Of a stretch of 64,000 nt of DNA, positions 1-8,380 are shown one piece after another; within the stretch, counting starts at the first letter, position 1; each line of letters starts with the position of its first letter. Below the pieces are notes generated by a model. It did not search any database. It saw nothing but the letters and a program-made list of their open reading frames with translations, and was not told the DNA's origin. Both the position numbers and the translations under genes were made by a program. The stretch is from contig NZ_OZ242342.1 of assembly GCF_965208555.1 (NCBI RefSeq), forward strand, positions 2,046,001 through 2,110,000, written 5' to 3'. Origin of the DNA: Poriferisodalis sp965208555 (GTDB lineage: Bacteria > Actinomycetota > Acidimicrobiia > Acidimicrobiales > Poriferisodalaceae).

Positions 1-1
1 C

Positions 2-553
2 CGTTCGGCGATGCCGTCGTCGGGCTTTGGGGGTCTCACGTCGCGCTGGGATCTCGACAAGCCGGTCATCGCGGCCGTGAACGGCGTGGCGATGGGCGGC
101 GGGTTCGAGATCGCGCTGGCCTGCGACATCATTGTGGCGTCCGAGAACGCGCTCCTGGCGCTGCCCGAGCCCAAGGTGGGTCTGGCAGCGCTGGCAGGCG
201 GCGTGCATCGCCTGCCGCGCCACATCGGGTTGAAGCGAGCGATGAGCATGATGCTGACGGGTCGTCACGTGCCTGCCGCCGAGGCCAAGGAGATGGGCAT
301 CGTCGCCGAAGTAGTCCCGCAGGGCGAGGCGCTGGCGTGCGCCCGCCGCTGGGCCGAGATGGTCCTCGAGTGCTCGCCGATGTCCATCCGGGCCACCAAG
401 CAGGCCGCTATGCAGGGTCTCAACGAGGCCGGCGTCCGGGCTGCCCATGAAGGCCGCTACGAGGCGGTGCGGGCCATGAACGGCAGCGCCGACTTCATCG
501 AGGGGCCGCGGGCGTTCTCAGAGAAGCGCCCGCCCCAGTGGCAGGGCCGCTGA
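2..553 (+). CDS. Enoyl-CoA hydratase/isomerase (crotonase) family, 5' end outside window
   Basis: The reading frame is open to the left edge, so the N-terminus lies outside the window. The visible part has the crotonase oxyanion-hole stretch AMGGGFEIALACDI, followed by LPEPKVGL, where the family places a catalytic or structural Glu. The C-terminal helical region ends in RPPQWQGR. Family members hydrate or isomerise acyl-CoA double bonds in fatty-acid or aromatic catabolism; the substrate cannot be told from this fragment. It converges with the minus-strand glutamate-synthase-like gene 13 bp downstream. An ATG at 11 is in frame but falls inside the conserved fold, so it is not the true start. 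Confidence 0.85.
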   Translation, partial: RSAMPSSGFGGLTSRWDLDKPVIAAVNGVAMGGGFEIALACDIIVASENALLALPEPKVGLAALAGGVHRLPRHIGLKRAMSMMLTGRHVPAAEAKEMGIVAEVVPQGEALACARRWAEMVLECSPMSIRATKQAAMQGLNEAGVRAAHEGRYEAVRAMNGSADFIEGPRAFSEKRPPQWQGR

Positions 554-566
554 GGCTTGTGCTGCC

Positions 567-1952
567 TTAGTCGGCGCCGGGGATCCAGCTGGTGCCGGCC
601 AGCGGCACTTTCGCCATTGCCGCGGCTTCGACGGTGAGCGCCGCCAGGTCCTCTGGTTCCAGGTTCAGCACGTGCGACTTGCCGTTGGCGCGGGCCAGGA
701 TCTGCGTCTCGATGCTGAGCACCTGCAGGTAGTTGGCCAGACGCCGCCCGGCCAGTACTGGGTCGAGCCGTGCTGACAGATCTGGGTCTTGGGTGGTGAT
801 GCCAGCAGGATCGGTACCGGCCTGGAAGTCCTCCCAGAATCCTGCCGAGGTGCCCAGCTCGCGATAGTCGGCTTCGTAGGCAGGGTCGTTGTCGCCGATG
901 GCGATCAGCGCAGCGGTGCCGATCGAGGCGGCGTCGGCGCCCAGCGCCAGGGCCTTCGCCACGTCGGCCCCCGAGCGGAAGCCGCCTGCCGCAATCAGCT
1001 TCACCTCGCGGCGGTGCACACCGAGCTCCCGCAAGGCCCGCACTGCCTCGGGAATCGCCGCGATCGTCGGGATGCCGACATGCTCGATGAACACGTCCTG
1101 AGTGGCGGCCGTGCCGCCCTGCATGCCGTCCACCACCACCGCGTCGGCGCCGGCCTTCACCGCCAGCGCGGTGTCGTAGTACGGGCGGGCGGCACCCACC
1201 TTCACGTAGATCGGCACCCGCCAGTCGGTGATCTCGCGCAGCTCGCCGATCTTGATCTCCAGATCGTCGGGACCGGTCCAATCCGGGTGGCGGCACGCCG
1301 AGCGCTGGTCGATCCCAGTCGGCAGCGTGCGCATCTCGGCCACCCGCTCGGTGATCTTCTGACCCAGCAGCATCCCGCCGCCGCCCGGCTTGGCCCCCTG
1401 GCCCACCACCACTTCGATGGCATCGGCCATCCGCAGATGGTCCGGGTTCATGCCGTAGCGAGAGGGCAGGTACTGATACACGAGCACCGAGGAGTGCTCG
1501 CGTTCCTCCATCGTCATGCCGCCGTCGCCGGTGGTGGTCGAGGTGCCGGCGGCCGATGCGCCCCGACCCAGCGCCTCCTTGGCCTGCGCCGACAGCGAGC
1601 CGAAGCTCATCCCGGCGATCGTGACGGGGATCTCCAGGCGCACCGGACGCTCGGCGCGGTCTTCGCCGATCACCACATCGGTGCCGCACGCCTCGCGGTA
1701 GCCCTCCAGCGGGTAGCGCGACATAGAGGCGCCCAGGAACACGAGGTCGTCCAGGGTGGGCAGGCGACGCTTGGCTCCCCAGCCGCGGATGCGGTAGATG
1801 CCGGTGTTGGCCGCCCGGCGGATCTCGGCGATCACGTTGCGGTCGAAGGTGTACGACTCGCGCAGGTGCCAGTTCTCGGGGTCATTCTCGGCGACTGGGT
1901 CGAGGCCGTCCCGCGGCGTTGCGCCCGATGCTCCGTTCGGTGTCGCGCTCAC
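567..1952 (-). CDS. FMN-binding glutamate synthase-family protein (GlxD/MgsC type)
   Basis: A 461-residue protein matching the FMN/synthase domain of glutamate synthase as a stand-alone subunit (GlxD, or MgsC of N-methylglutamate synthase). Visible signatures are IPVTIAGMSFGSLSAQAKEA, TGDGGMT, GQGAKPGGGGMLLG and KAGADAVVVDGMQGG. The cysteine cluster that holds the 3Fe-4S centre in canonical GltB is absent; the corresponding stretch ends in DPAGITTQDP and has no Cys. It overlaps the GXGXG gene by 4 bp (ATGA), so the subunits are probably translationally coupled. Inferred role: transfer of a glutamine- or gamma-glutamyl-derived amino group onto a keto acid, as one subunit of a three-protein enzyme. 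Substrate unknown. Confidence 0.85.
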   Translation of the reverse strand: MSATPNGASGATPRDGLDPVAENDPENWHLRESYTFDRNVIAEIRRAANTGIYRIRGWGAKRRLPTLDDLVFLGASMSRYPLEGYREACGTDVVIGEDRAERPVRLEIPVTIAGMSFGSLSAQAKEALGRGASAAGTSTTTGDGGMTMEEREHSSVLVYQYLPSRYGMNPDHLRMADAIEVVVGQGAKPGGGGMLLGQKITERVAEMRTLPTGIDQRSACRHPDWTGPDDLEIKIGELREITDWRVPIYVKVGAARPYYDTALAVKAGADAVVVDGMQGGTAATQDVFIEHVGIPTIAAIPEAVRALRELGVHRREVKLIAAGGFRSGADVAKALALGADAASIGTAALIAIGDNDPAYEADYRELGTSAGFWEDFQAGTDPAGITTQDPDLSARLDPVLAGRRLANYLQVLSIETQILARANGKSHVLNLEPEDLAALTVEAAAMAKVPLAGTSWIPGAD

Positions 1953-2680
1953 TGGCCGTCACCGCCGGTCGCCTGTGCGGCCGCTTCCGCGGCGTCCACG
2001 TCGTCGATCGTGAAGTTGTAGAGGCGGCGGGCCGAGCCGTATCGGCGGAATTCGCCGGCATCAGCGCTGCCTGCCGCACCGCCAGCGGCGGCCAGCAGCC
2101 GTGCCACCGTCTCGGCGTGTTCGGGCCGCATCTCCTTCTCGATGCAATCGGCACCCAGCGATTCCACGGCGCCCCGTACGAAGATCTGCGCCTCATAGAT
2201 CGAGTCGCCAAGGTCGGCCGCTGCGTCACCGCAAACCACCAGGTTCCCGGCTTGGGCCATGAACGCGCTCATGTGTCCGACGTTGCCCCCGACCACGATG
2301 TCGACGCCCTTCATGGAGATGCCGCAGCGGGCACCGGCATTGCCGCCCACCACTAGCAGGCCGCCGCAGCCGGTGGCGCCCGCCGACATGGTGGCGTTGC
2401 CGGTGATACGCACCTCGCCCGACATGATGTTCTCAGCCAGTCCGGTGCTGGCGTTTCCCTCGATCAGCACCCGCCCCCGCTGGTGCATGCCGGCGCCGTA
2501 GTAGCCCACCGAGCCCCGCACCACCACATCAATGGCCGCCGTGATGCCGCAGGCCACCGCATGGGCGCCGCGGGGATTGATCACCTCGAACGACTCGCCG
2601 TCGGCGGCCTCGTGCAGAGCCTGATTGAGCTTGCGCCGAGCCGCCTCGGCGAGATCGAACGTCCGCACCGCCCCGCTCAC
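1949..2680 (-). CDS. GXGXG-motif protein (GltB C-terminal domain homologue, GlxC/MgsB type)
   Basis: A 243-residue stand-alone version of the glutamate synthase C-terminal beta-helix. It shows successive glycine-rich turns such as GNASTGLAENIMSGEVRITG and GGNAGARCGISMKG, the repeat that gives the GXGXG domain its name. In the three-subunit GlxBCD/MgsABC enzymes this domain is structural and bridges the glutaminase and FMN subunits. It overlaps both neighbours by 4 bp, one gene on each side, giving the transcript order amidotransferase, GXGXG, FMN subunit. The C-terminal 40 residues are Ala/Gly/Asp-rich and probably flexible. Confidence 0.85.
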   Translation of the reverse strand: MSGAVRTFDLAEAARRKLNQALHEAADGESFEVINPRGAHAVACGITAAIDVVVRGSVGYYGAGMHQRGRVLIEGNASTGLAENIMSGEVRITGNATMSAGATGCGGLLVVGGNAGARCGISMKGVDIVVGGNVGHMSAFMAQAGNLVVCGDAAADLGDSIYEAQIFVRGAVESLGADCIEKEMRPEHAETVARLLAAAGGAAGSADAGEFRRYGSARRLYNFTIDDVDAAEAAAQATGGDGQ

Positions 2681-3576
2681 GCCGCCAGGCTCCAGGTGTA
2701 GATCCGGGCCGGCTCGGGTTCCCAGACCTCGGCGTCCAGTGCGCCGGGCAGGCGGGCGATGGCCCGGTACTCAGACGACATGGCAACCCAGTCGTCGGTC
2801 TCGGCGACCACTGCGGGCTTGCAGGCGATGGGATCGCGCAGGATGGCGAATCCGTCAGCGACGCCGATGGCGAAGGTGTAGAAGCCGTCGAGATCGCTCA
2901 GCGCACCTTCGAGGGCCTCAGTGATGCTGTCGCCCGAGCGCATGCGCCAGGCCAGGTAACCGGCGGCCACCTCGGAGTCGTTCTCGGTCTGGAACGACTC
3001 TCCGTGGCCTTCGAGCTGGCGCCGCAGCCGGTTGTGGTTCGACAGCGATCCGTTGTGAACCAGGCAGGTGTCCGAACCCGTCGAGAACGGATGCGAGCCG
3101 TTGGTGGTGACTGCCGACTCGGTGGCCATGCGGGTGTGGGCCAGCGCATGGGTGCCGGTGCGCGACCTCAGGTCGTAGCGCTCGGCGACCAAGTCGGGGT
3201 AGCCCACGGCCTTGAACATCTCGATCCTGTTGCCCTGGGCCAGCACAGTCGTGCCTGCGACGTTGTCGATGATCCACTGGCGGGCAGCTCGACCGTCGCC
3301 GTCGGTGGAGAACACCGCGTGGTCATGCACCCCCTGGACAGTCACCTCCGCGCCCAGGGCTCCCTCGAGGGCTGCAGCCACCGGCCCCCAGTCCACCTCG
3401 CGGCCCTCGGCCAGCACGGTGATGCGAGTGCGGCCCCGGACGCCGGCGTCGTACACCGCAAAGCCGGCGCTGTCCGGGCCGCGGTCGCCCATCTCGGCGA
3501 GCATGACTTCCGTCAGCCGTCCCAGTTCGTGCCGGTGCGTTTCGGTTTTGCAGAACAAGCCCACAATCCCGCACAT
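2677..3576 (-). CDS. Class II glutamine amidotransferase (GlxB/MgsA type)
   Basis: A 299-residue Ntn-type glutaminase. Met is followed directly by the nucleophile Cys2 (MCGIVGLF), which fixes the start. Substrate-binding motifs follow: MGDRGPDSAGFAVY, THALAHTRMATESAVTTNGS and LVHNGSLSNHNRLR. It is the first gene of the minus-strand trio and would release the amino group that the FMN subunit uses. It lacks the PurF and GlmS synthase domains, which agrees with a separate small subunit as in N-methylglutamate synthase. Its start lies 200 bp from the divergent glutamine synthetase gene, so the two arms may share regulation. Confidence 0.88.
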   Translation of the reverse strand: MCGIVGLFCKTETHRHELGRLTEVMLAEMGDRGPDSAGFAVYDAGVRGRTRITVLAEGREVDWGPVAAALEGALGAEVTVQGVHDHAVFSTDGDGRAARQWIIDNVAGTTVLAQGNRIEMFKAVGYPDLVAERYDLRSRTGTHALAHTRMATESAVTTNGSHPFSTGSDTCLVHNGSLSNHNRLRRQLEGHGESFQTENDSEVAAGYLAWRMRSGDSITEALEGALSDLDGFYTFAIGVADGFAILRDPIACKPAVVAETDDWVAMSSEYRAIARLPGALDAEVWEPEPARIYTWSLAA

Positions 3577-3645
3577 GGCCTACCCCCAGCCCGAGATTCC
3601 CCGCGCCCGTCCGTCGAGCCTCCCGCACCGTAGCGCCCAGTCCGG

Positions 3646-3672
3646 CTGAGGGCCGCCGTGGACCGGCCTCAG
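3646..3672. promoter_or_regulatory. Inverted repeat in divergent intergenic region
   Basis: The 200-bp space between the divergent amidotransferase and glutamine synthetase genes holds an inverted repeat. CTGAGG plus CC on the left pairs with GGCCTCAG on the right (8 bp, one bulged base, 10-nt loop). It could be an operator for the divergent pair. I see no convincing -35/-10 pair beside it. Confidence 0.3.
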
Positions 3673-3776
3673 TTCGGGGTCACTTGCGGGGTGTGTCTGG
3701 TTCGTTGAGTACTGTCGGCGCGGGGCCGCAACCGAACTGACGGCCGCAATGTCACGAGCGCCGGGGGGAGCAGGGC

Positions 3777-5156
3777 ATGAGCGACGGCACTGACGCAACC
3801 GAGGAGATCCGCAGCCGGGCCGAGGCTGACGGCGTGGAGTTCATCTACGCCATGTTCGTGGAGATGCACGGGAAGCCGTGCGCCAAGCTGGTGCCGGTCA
3901 GCGCCTTGGACGGGCTCATGAGCGACGGGGCTGGCTTCGCCGGTTTCGCCGCCGGCCCGATGGGCCAGGACCCCTCCAGCCCCGACATCTTGGCCCTGCC
4001 CGATCCGGCCTCGTACACCCAGCTGCCGTGGCAGCCGAACGTGGCCGCGATGCAGTGCGACCCGACGGTGGAAGGCGAGCTGTGGCCGTACGCGCCACGG
4101 GTGATCCTGCGCCGGGCGCTGGAGGCAGCGGCTGAGCGCAATCTGGTGCTCAAGTCCGGCGTGGAGGCCGAGTACTCACTGGTGGTGCGCAACGAGGACG
4201 GCTCACTCTCGGTTGCCGACGACCGCGACAACATGACGCTGCCCTGCTACGACGCCAAGGGCCTCACCCGGATGCTGCCGCATCTCACTGCGGTGTCGAG
4301 GAATCTCGACGCCATGGGATGGGGCAACTACGCCAACGACCACGAGGACGCCAACGGGCAGTACGAGCAGAACTGGCTGTACTCCGACGCGCTCACCACC
4401 GCCGACCGGCTGATCCTGTTCAGGCTGATGGTGCACACCCTGGCCCAGCGCGACGGCCGCTACGCCACGTTCATGCCCAAGCCGTTCGCCGACAAGACCG
4501 GCAACGGGCTGCATGCTCACACGAGCCTGTGGACCGCTGACACCGACGAACCGCTGTTCATCGGCGGATCTGCCGGCGGGCCTGACACCAAGGGGCTGGG
4601 CCTGAGCGACATGGCGTACAAGTTCGTCGGCGGGCTGCTGCGACACGCCCGCTCGCTGGTGGCAGTGGTGTGCCCCATCGTCAACTCCTACAAGCGCATG
4701 GGGGTGGGAGCCCCCACCTCGGGTGCCACCTGGGCGCCCGCCTATGCGGCCTATGGCGGCAACAACCGCACGCAGATGATCCGCATCCCCGAGCCGGACC
4801 GCATCGAGATCCGCCTGGGCGACGGTGCCGCCAACCCCTACCTGATGTTCGCGGCGTACCTGGCCTGCGGGCTGGACGGGATCGATAACGACATCGATCC
4901 GGGCGACCCCAATGTCGACAACCTGCACGCCATGTCGGCCGAGGAGGTGGCCGCCAAGGGGATCGCCGTGCTGCCGCCCACCCTGCTGCACGCCGCCGAG
5001 GAACTGGCGGGCAACGAGGTGCTCGGGGCCGGGCTGGGCGACACTGCTGAGGGTCCCTACCGGGACTACTTCGTGAAGACCAAGAAGGATGAGTTCCTGG
5101 CTCACCACAGCGTGGTCACCTCTGGCGAGGTCGATCAGTACCTCACGCTGTTCTGA
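3777..5156 (+). CDS. Type III glutamine synthetase / GlnT family (possible gamma-glutamylamide synthetase)
   Basis: A 459-residue glutamine synthetase fold. Visible parts are the N-terminal beta-grasp (VEFIYAMFVEMHGKPCAKLV), metal/glutamate site VEAEYSLV, NGLHAHTSLW, NSYKRMGVGAPTSGATWAP and the arginine-bearing RIEIRLGDGAANPYLMFAAY. This subgroup is the one usually found beside glxBCD/mgsABC genes. Family members ligate glutamate to ammonia or to a small amine such as methylamine (gamma-glutamylmethylamide synthetase). Which amine is used here cannot be read from sequence. A purine-rich ribosome site (GGGGGGAG) lies just upstream of the ATG. The thiol dioxygenase gene starts 12 bp after its stop. 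Confidence 0.85.
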   Translation: MSDGTDATEEIRSRAEADGVEFIYAMFVEMHGKPCAKLVPVSALDGLMSDGAGFAGFAAGPMGQDPSSPDILALPDPASYTQLPWQPNVAAMQCDPTVEGELWPYAPRVILRRALEAAAERNLVLKSGVEAEYSLVVRNEDGSLSVADDRDNMTLPCYDAKGLTRMLPHLTAVSRNLDAMGWGNYANDHEDANGQYEQNWLYSDALTTADRLILFRLMVHTLAQRDGRYATFMPKPFADKTGNGLHAHTSLWTADTDEPLFIGGSAGGPDTKGLGLSDMAYKFVGGLLRHARSLVAVVCPIVNSYKRMGVGAPTSGATWAPAYAAYGGNNRTQMIRIPEPDRIEIRLGDGAANPYLMFAAYLACGLDGIDNDIDPGDPNVDNLHAMSAEEVAAKGIAVLPPTLLHAAEELAGNEVLGAGLGDTAEGPYRDYFVKTKKDEFLAHHSVVTSGEVDQYLTLF

Positions 5157-5168
5157 AAAGATGAACCC

Positions 5169-5813
5169 ATGAGCGGATCGAACGCCCCTGACCAGCAGGC
5201 GTCGGATCGGGCTGCAGCACGTGCAGCCGCTGTCGCCGACGCGATGGACGACATCGCCAAGATCGATGCGCACGGCCGTGAGCACGGCGGCATCGACCGG
5301 GCCGGCATCGCACGCATCAAGGAACGGCTGCTGGAACTGGCTGCCGTCGAGCACCTGTTCCCGCCCGAGGACTTCCCGGCGCCTGACGGCGAGCGGGGCT
5401 CGTTCAACTACCGCTTGGCGCAGAACGACGACGGCACGTTGGCGCTGTATGTCCAGAGCGTCGGCGTCGGCACCTCGGCGCCGCCGCACGAGCACCTCAC
5501 CTGGGCGGTCATCGTGGGCATGCGCGGCCAGGAGCTGAATCGCTTCTACGACTGCTGCGCCGGTGAGGGCGAACCGCATGTCGACCGTGAGGAGATGGTC
5601 GAGCGCGGCACTGGCGTCGCGATGCTCGGGCACGACATCCACTCGATCCACATCGAAGGCGCCTCCACCAACTTCCACTGCTACGGCTTGGCCATGGAGA
5701 ACATGACCGGTCGCCGCTACTGGAACGCCGACCAAGGTGAGTGGCTGGTCTTCGCCGATTCGTCGAGCATCGTCGAAGCCCGTCCGGGCTACCCGACAAC
5801 GGCCGCCGCCTGA
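5169..5813 (+). CDS. Cysteine dioxygenase-like cupin (thiol dioxygenase family)
   Basis: A 214-residue cupin. The helical N-terminus (about 1-70) is followed by a double-stranded beta-helix with PPHEHLTWAVIVGMRG (His107, His109) and a later GHDIHSIHIEG (His155/158/161). This is the three-His iron pattern of cysteine and 3-mercaptopropionate dioxygenases. These enzymes oxidise a thiol to a sulfinate using Fe(II) and O2. The gene sits between the glutamine synthetase and a multi-domain rhodanese, pointing to sulfur-compound metabolism. The exact thiol is unknown. Confidence 0.75.
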   Translation: MSGSNAPDQQASDRAAARAAAVADAMDDIAKIDAHGREHGGIDRAGIARIKERLLELAAVEHLFPPEDFPAPDGERGSFNYRLAQNDDGTLALYVQSVGVGTSAPPHEHLTWAVIVGMRGQELNRFYDCCAGEGEPHVDREEMVERGTGVAMLGHDIHSIHIEGASTNFHCYGLAMENMTGRRYWNADQGEWLVFADSSSIVEARPGYPTTAAA

Positions 5814-5904
5814 GCCGCATGGCCACGGGTCGGCGGCTCACGCTGCGCCGGCCGATGCCTGAGTCGCCACCGGGGCGGCGTGGCTCAGTCTCGAGGGAAG
5901 TGTG

Positions 5905-7170
5905 ATGGCTGACGTTCGCACCATTTCGGCGGCCGAGTTGACGGAACTGCACCGGGGGCTGCTGCGCGGTGACGGCACCGAGCTGGCGCTGACCGATGCC
6001 CGTGAGCCGACCGAGTTCACCCGGCGTCACCTGCTGTATGCGGCGAACCTGCCGCTCAGCCACGTGGGCTTGGAGGTGGCGGCCCGCATCCCAAGGCTGG
6101 ATACGCCGGTGGTGATCTGCGACGGCGGCGGGGGAGAGGCTGCGGCAGTCGCGCTGGAGCTGACCGTGCTGGGCTACACCGAAGCAGCCGTGCTGGACGG
6201 CGGCATCGATGCCTGGGCAGCCGCGGGTGGCGAGCTGTACTCGGGCATCAACGTGCCGTCCAAGCTGTTCGGCGAGCTGGTCGAGGAGCACTTCGGCACG
6301 CCGCACGTGACCGCCGCCGAGTTGGCTGGCTGGCTGGCCGACGGCCGCGACCTGGTGGTGCTGGACTCGCGCACGCGCCGGGAGTTCAACCGCATGAGCA
6401 TTCCGACCGGACGGTCCTGCCCCGGCGGAGAGCTGGTGCGCCGGGTGCATGACCTGATCGACGACGGCACGACCGTGGTCGTCAACTGCGCCGGCCGGAC
6501 CCGCAGCATCTTGGGCGCGCAGTCGCTGCGCTCCGCGGGCCTGGACCGGGTCGTGGCGCTGAAGGACGGCACGATGGGCTGGGAGCTGGCTGGGCTCAAG
6601 CTGGAACACGGCCGCGACGAGCTGGCCCCCGAGCCCAGTGCTGCGGGCAGAGCCCAGGCCGAGGCGGCGGCACAGACGGTGGCAGAACGCTGCGGTGTGC
6701 GCACGGTCGACCGTGATGAGCTCGACGACTGGCTGGCCGAGGGCGGCCGCACCACCTACTTCATGGACGTGCGCACACCCGAGGAGTTCGCGGCCGGGCA
6801 CCTGACCGGCGCGATCGGCGCCCCCGGCGGCCAGCTCGTGCAGGCCACCGATGAGTACTTGGTGACCCGTGGGGCCCGGGTGGTGCTGGCCGACCATGAC
6901 GGCATCGGCGCCACCATGACCGCATCGTGGCTCATCCAGATGGGCTGGGACGCCTACGTGCTCGAGCCGGGATGGCTCGAAGATGCGGAGCTTGTCACCG
7001 ACGGTGCCGACGAGACCGCCGCCGCGATCCGCTCACGCCAGCCCCCGTTGCCCTACGACCCCGAAGACGCCGATGTGGCCCGCGCCGCCATGGAGGCCTA
7101 CCTGGTCTGGGAGGTCGCCCTGCCCGACCAGTACGCCGGCGACGACCTCGTCGAATTCCGTTTCTGCTAG
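5905..7170 (+). CDS. Triple rhodanese-domain sulfurtransferase
   Basis: A 421-residue protein with three rhodanese domains in tandem. Domain 1 (about 7-110) has Cys72 in VVICDGGGGEA. Domain 2 (about 135-235) has the classical active loop VVVNCAGRTRS with Cys195. Domain 3 (about 265-360) has VVLADHDGIGA, with Asp330 where the catalytic Cys should be, so it is probably inactive. The start chosen is ATG 5905, with GAGGG 7 nt upstream; a GTG at 5902 is in frame. Cytoplasmic; no signal peptide. It lies 91 bp after the thiol dioxygenase gene. Likely role: handling sulfane sulfur or persulfide produced or consumed by the neighbouring pathway (inference). Confidence 0.85.
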   Translation: MADVRTISAAELTELHRGLLRGDGTELALTDAREPTEFTRRHLLYAANLPLSHVGLEVAARIPRLDTPVVICDGGGGEAAAVALELTVLGYTEAAVLDGGIDAWAAAGGELYSGINVPSKLFGELVEEHFGTPHVTAAELAGWLADGRDLVVLDSRTRREFNRMSIPTGRSCPGGELVRRVHDLIDDGTTVVVNCAGRTRSILGAQSLRSAGLDRVVALKDGTMGWELAGLKLEHGRDELAPEPSAAGRAQAEAAAQTVAERCGVRTVDRDELDDWLAEGGRTTYFMDVRTPEEFAAGHLTGAIGAPGGQLVQATDEYLVTRGARVVLADHDGIGATMTASWLIQMGWDAYVLEPGWLEDAELVTDGADETAAAIRSRQPPLPYDPEDADVARAAMEAYLVWEVALPDQYAGDDLVEFRFC

Positions 7171-7202
7171 CAAGCCCGCCGGGTCTACGCTGGCTGCTAC
7201 GA

Positions 7203-7253
7203 GCGGGACGGACCCAGCGCACGGCTCATGTTGTTGGAATGGGTCCGTCCCGC
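7203..7253. repeat. 13-bp perfect inverted repeat between convergent genes
   Basis: GCGGGACGGACCC at 7203-7215 is repeated in reverse complement at 7241-7253, with a 25-nt loop. It lies between the convergent rhodanese and F420-oxidoreductase genes. There is no T-run on either side, so it is not a textbook terminator, though it could end both transcripts in a Rho-assisted way. A weak TCTGCT/TACGCT promoter-like pair (7163-7191) precedes it on the plus strand. Confidence 0.6.
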
Positions 7254-7325
7254 CGTCGCGCACCGTAGTTCTCAGACCCTTTCGATGAGCCTCGATTTAA
7301 TTCGGTCTTCTGATTCTCGTCGTGG

Positions 7326-8204
7326 CTAGAGGTCGGCGAAACGCTCGATGGTCTCGGCCCAGGCGCTGGCGTCGTCGGGCGTGGAGATGACCGTCTGCAG
7401 CCCGGCCATCGGCGACACCGGTACGGCGATCCGGCTGACGCCGCGGCGCGCCAGGTCGGGAATCTCGTCGAGATCGGCCGGCAGCTGCACGGTGATCTCC
7501 AGCGCATCGGGATCCCGGCCGTGCTCGGCGGCAGTCTGGCGGGCCAGATCGATCAGGTCCCAGGGCGCGCCCCGGGCGGGGAAGTAGCCGTCGCCGAGCC
7601 GTCCCGCCCGCCGCGCTGCCACCTTCGAGTCGCCTCCCACGATGATCGGCACCGAGCCGTTCACCGGCTGCGGACGGCAGTACGCAGCGTCGAAGTTCAC
7701 GAACTCGCCATGGAACGTGGGCCGCTCGGCTGACCACAGCTCGCGCATCGCCGCCACGTACTCGTCGGTGCGCCGCCCCCGGTCGTCGAAGTGCTCGCCG
7801 ACCCCGATCGCGTCGAACTCCTCGCGCATCCAGCCCACGCCGATGCCCAGCAGCACCCGGCCGCCCGACATGTGGTCGAGCGTGGCGATCTGCTTGGCGC
7901 ACACCACCGGGCTGTGCTGGGGCACGATCAAGATGCCGGTGCCGAAGTTGATGGTGGACGTCACGCCCGCCATGTAGGCCATCCACATCAGCGGGTCGGG
8001 CAGCAGCAGATCCTCGACGCCGCCGGCCATCTTCCCGTCAGGGCTGTAGGGGTACTGCGACTGGTAGCCCGACGGGATGACGGTGTGCTCCACCGTCCAT
8101 GCAGATTCGAAGCCGGCGGCCTCGCCCGCCTGCACGAGTTCGGTGGCCAAGGCGGTGTCCATGGCGAACTTGCCGGTGTTGCAGTACCTGAGTCCGAATT
8201 TCAT
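7326..8204 (-). CDS. LLM-class F420-dependent oxidoreductase
   Basis: A 292-residue luciferase-like (beta/alpha)8 barrel. Family features are FESAWTVEHTVIP near residue 35, a MSGGRVLLGIGVGWMREEF stretch around 115-135, and PIIVGGDSKVAARRAGRLGDG. This pattern fits the Rv2161c-like F420 subfamily common in actinobacteria. A GAGGAGGAGAT ribosome site precedes the ATG. It is a single gene, divergent from menB and convergent with the rhodanese gene. The substrate is unknown. FMN instead of F420 cannot be excluded. Confidence 0.82.
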   Translation of the reverse strand: MKFGLRYCNTGKFAMDTALATELVQAGEAAGFESAWTVEHTVIPSGYQSQYPYSPDGKMAGGVEDLLLPDPLMWMAYMAGVTSTINFGTGILIVPQHSPVVCAKQIATLDHMSGGRVLLGIGVGWMREEFDAIGVGEHFDDRGRRTDEYVAAMRELWSAERPTFHGEFVNFDAAYCRPQPVNGSVPIIVGGDSKVAARRAGRLGDGYFPARGAPWDLIDLARQTAAEHGRDPDALEITVQLPADLDEIPDLARRGVSRIAVPVSPMAGLQTVISTPDDASAWAETIERFADL

Positions 8205-8380
8205 CCTGATCTCCTCCTCGATGGCGGTGGCGGCCCGCAGTCTCGCACGCAGCCCCGCGGCCGGGCCGGGCTGCTGGCGCTGCCTTCGGGTGCAGGCGTG
8301 GGCCGCGCACCGGCCGGAATCGCGGCTCGATCCAATACCGTGCCCTCACCTGTCCTCACGTCTCCGGCCCAGGATTCCCC

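Noticed and set aside
4203..5735. A 510-codon open frame antisense to the glutamine synthetase and cupin genes
   Set aside because: It spans two real genes and their gap, without any ribosome site or domain.
7203..7253. A standard Rho-independent terminator
   Set aside because: The stem is followed by no T-run on either strand and the loop is 25 nt.
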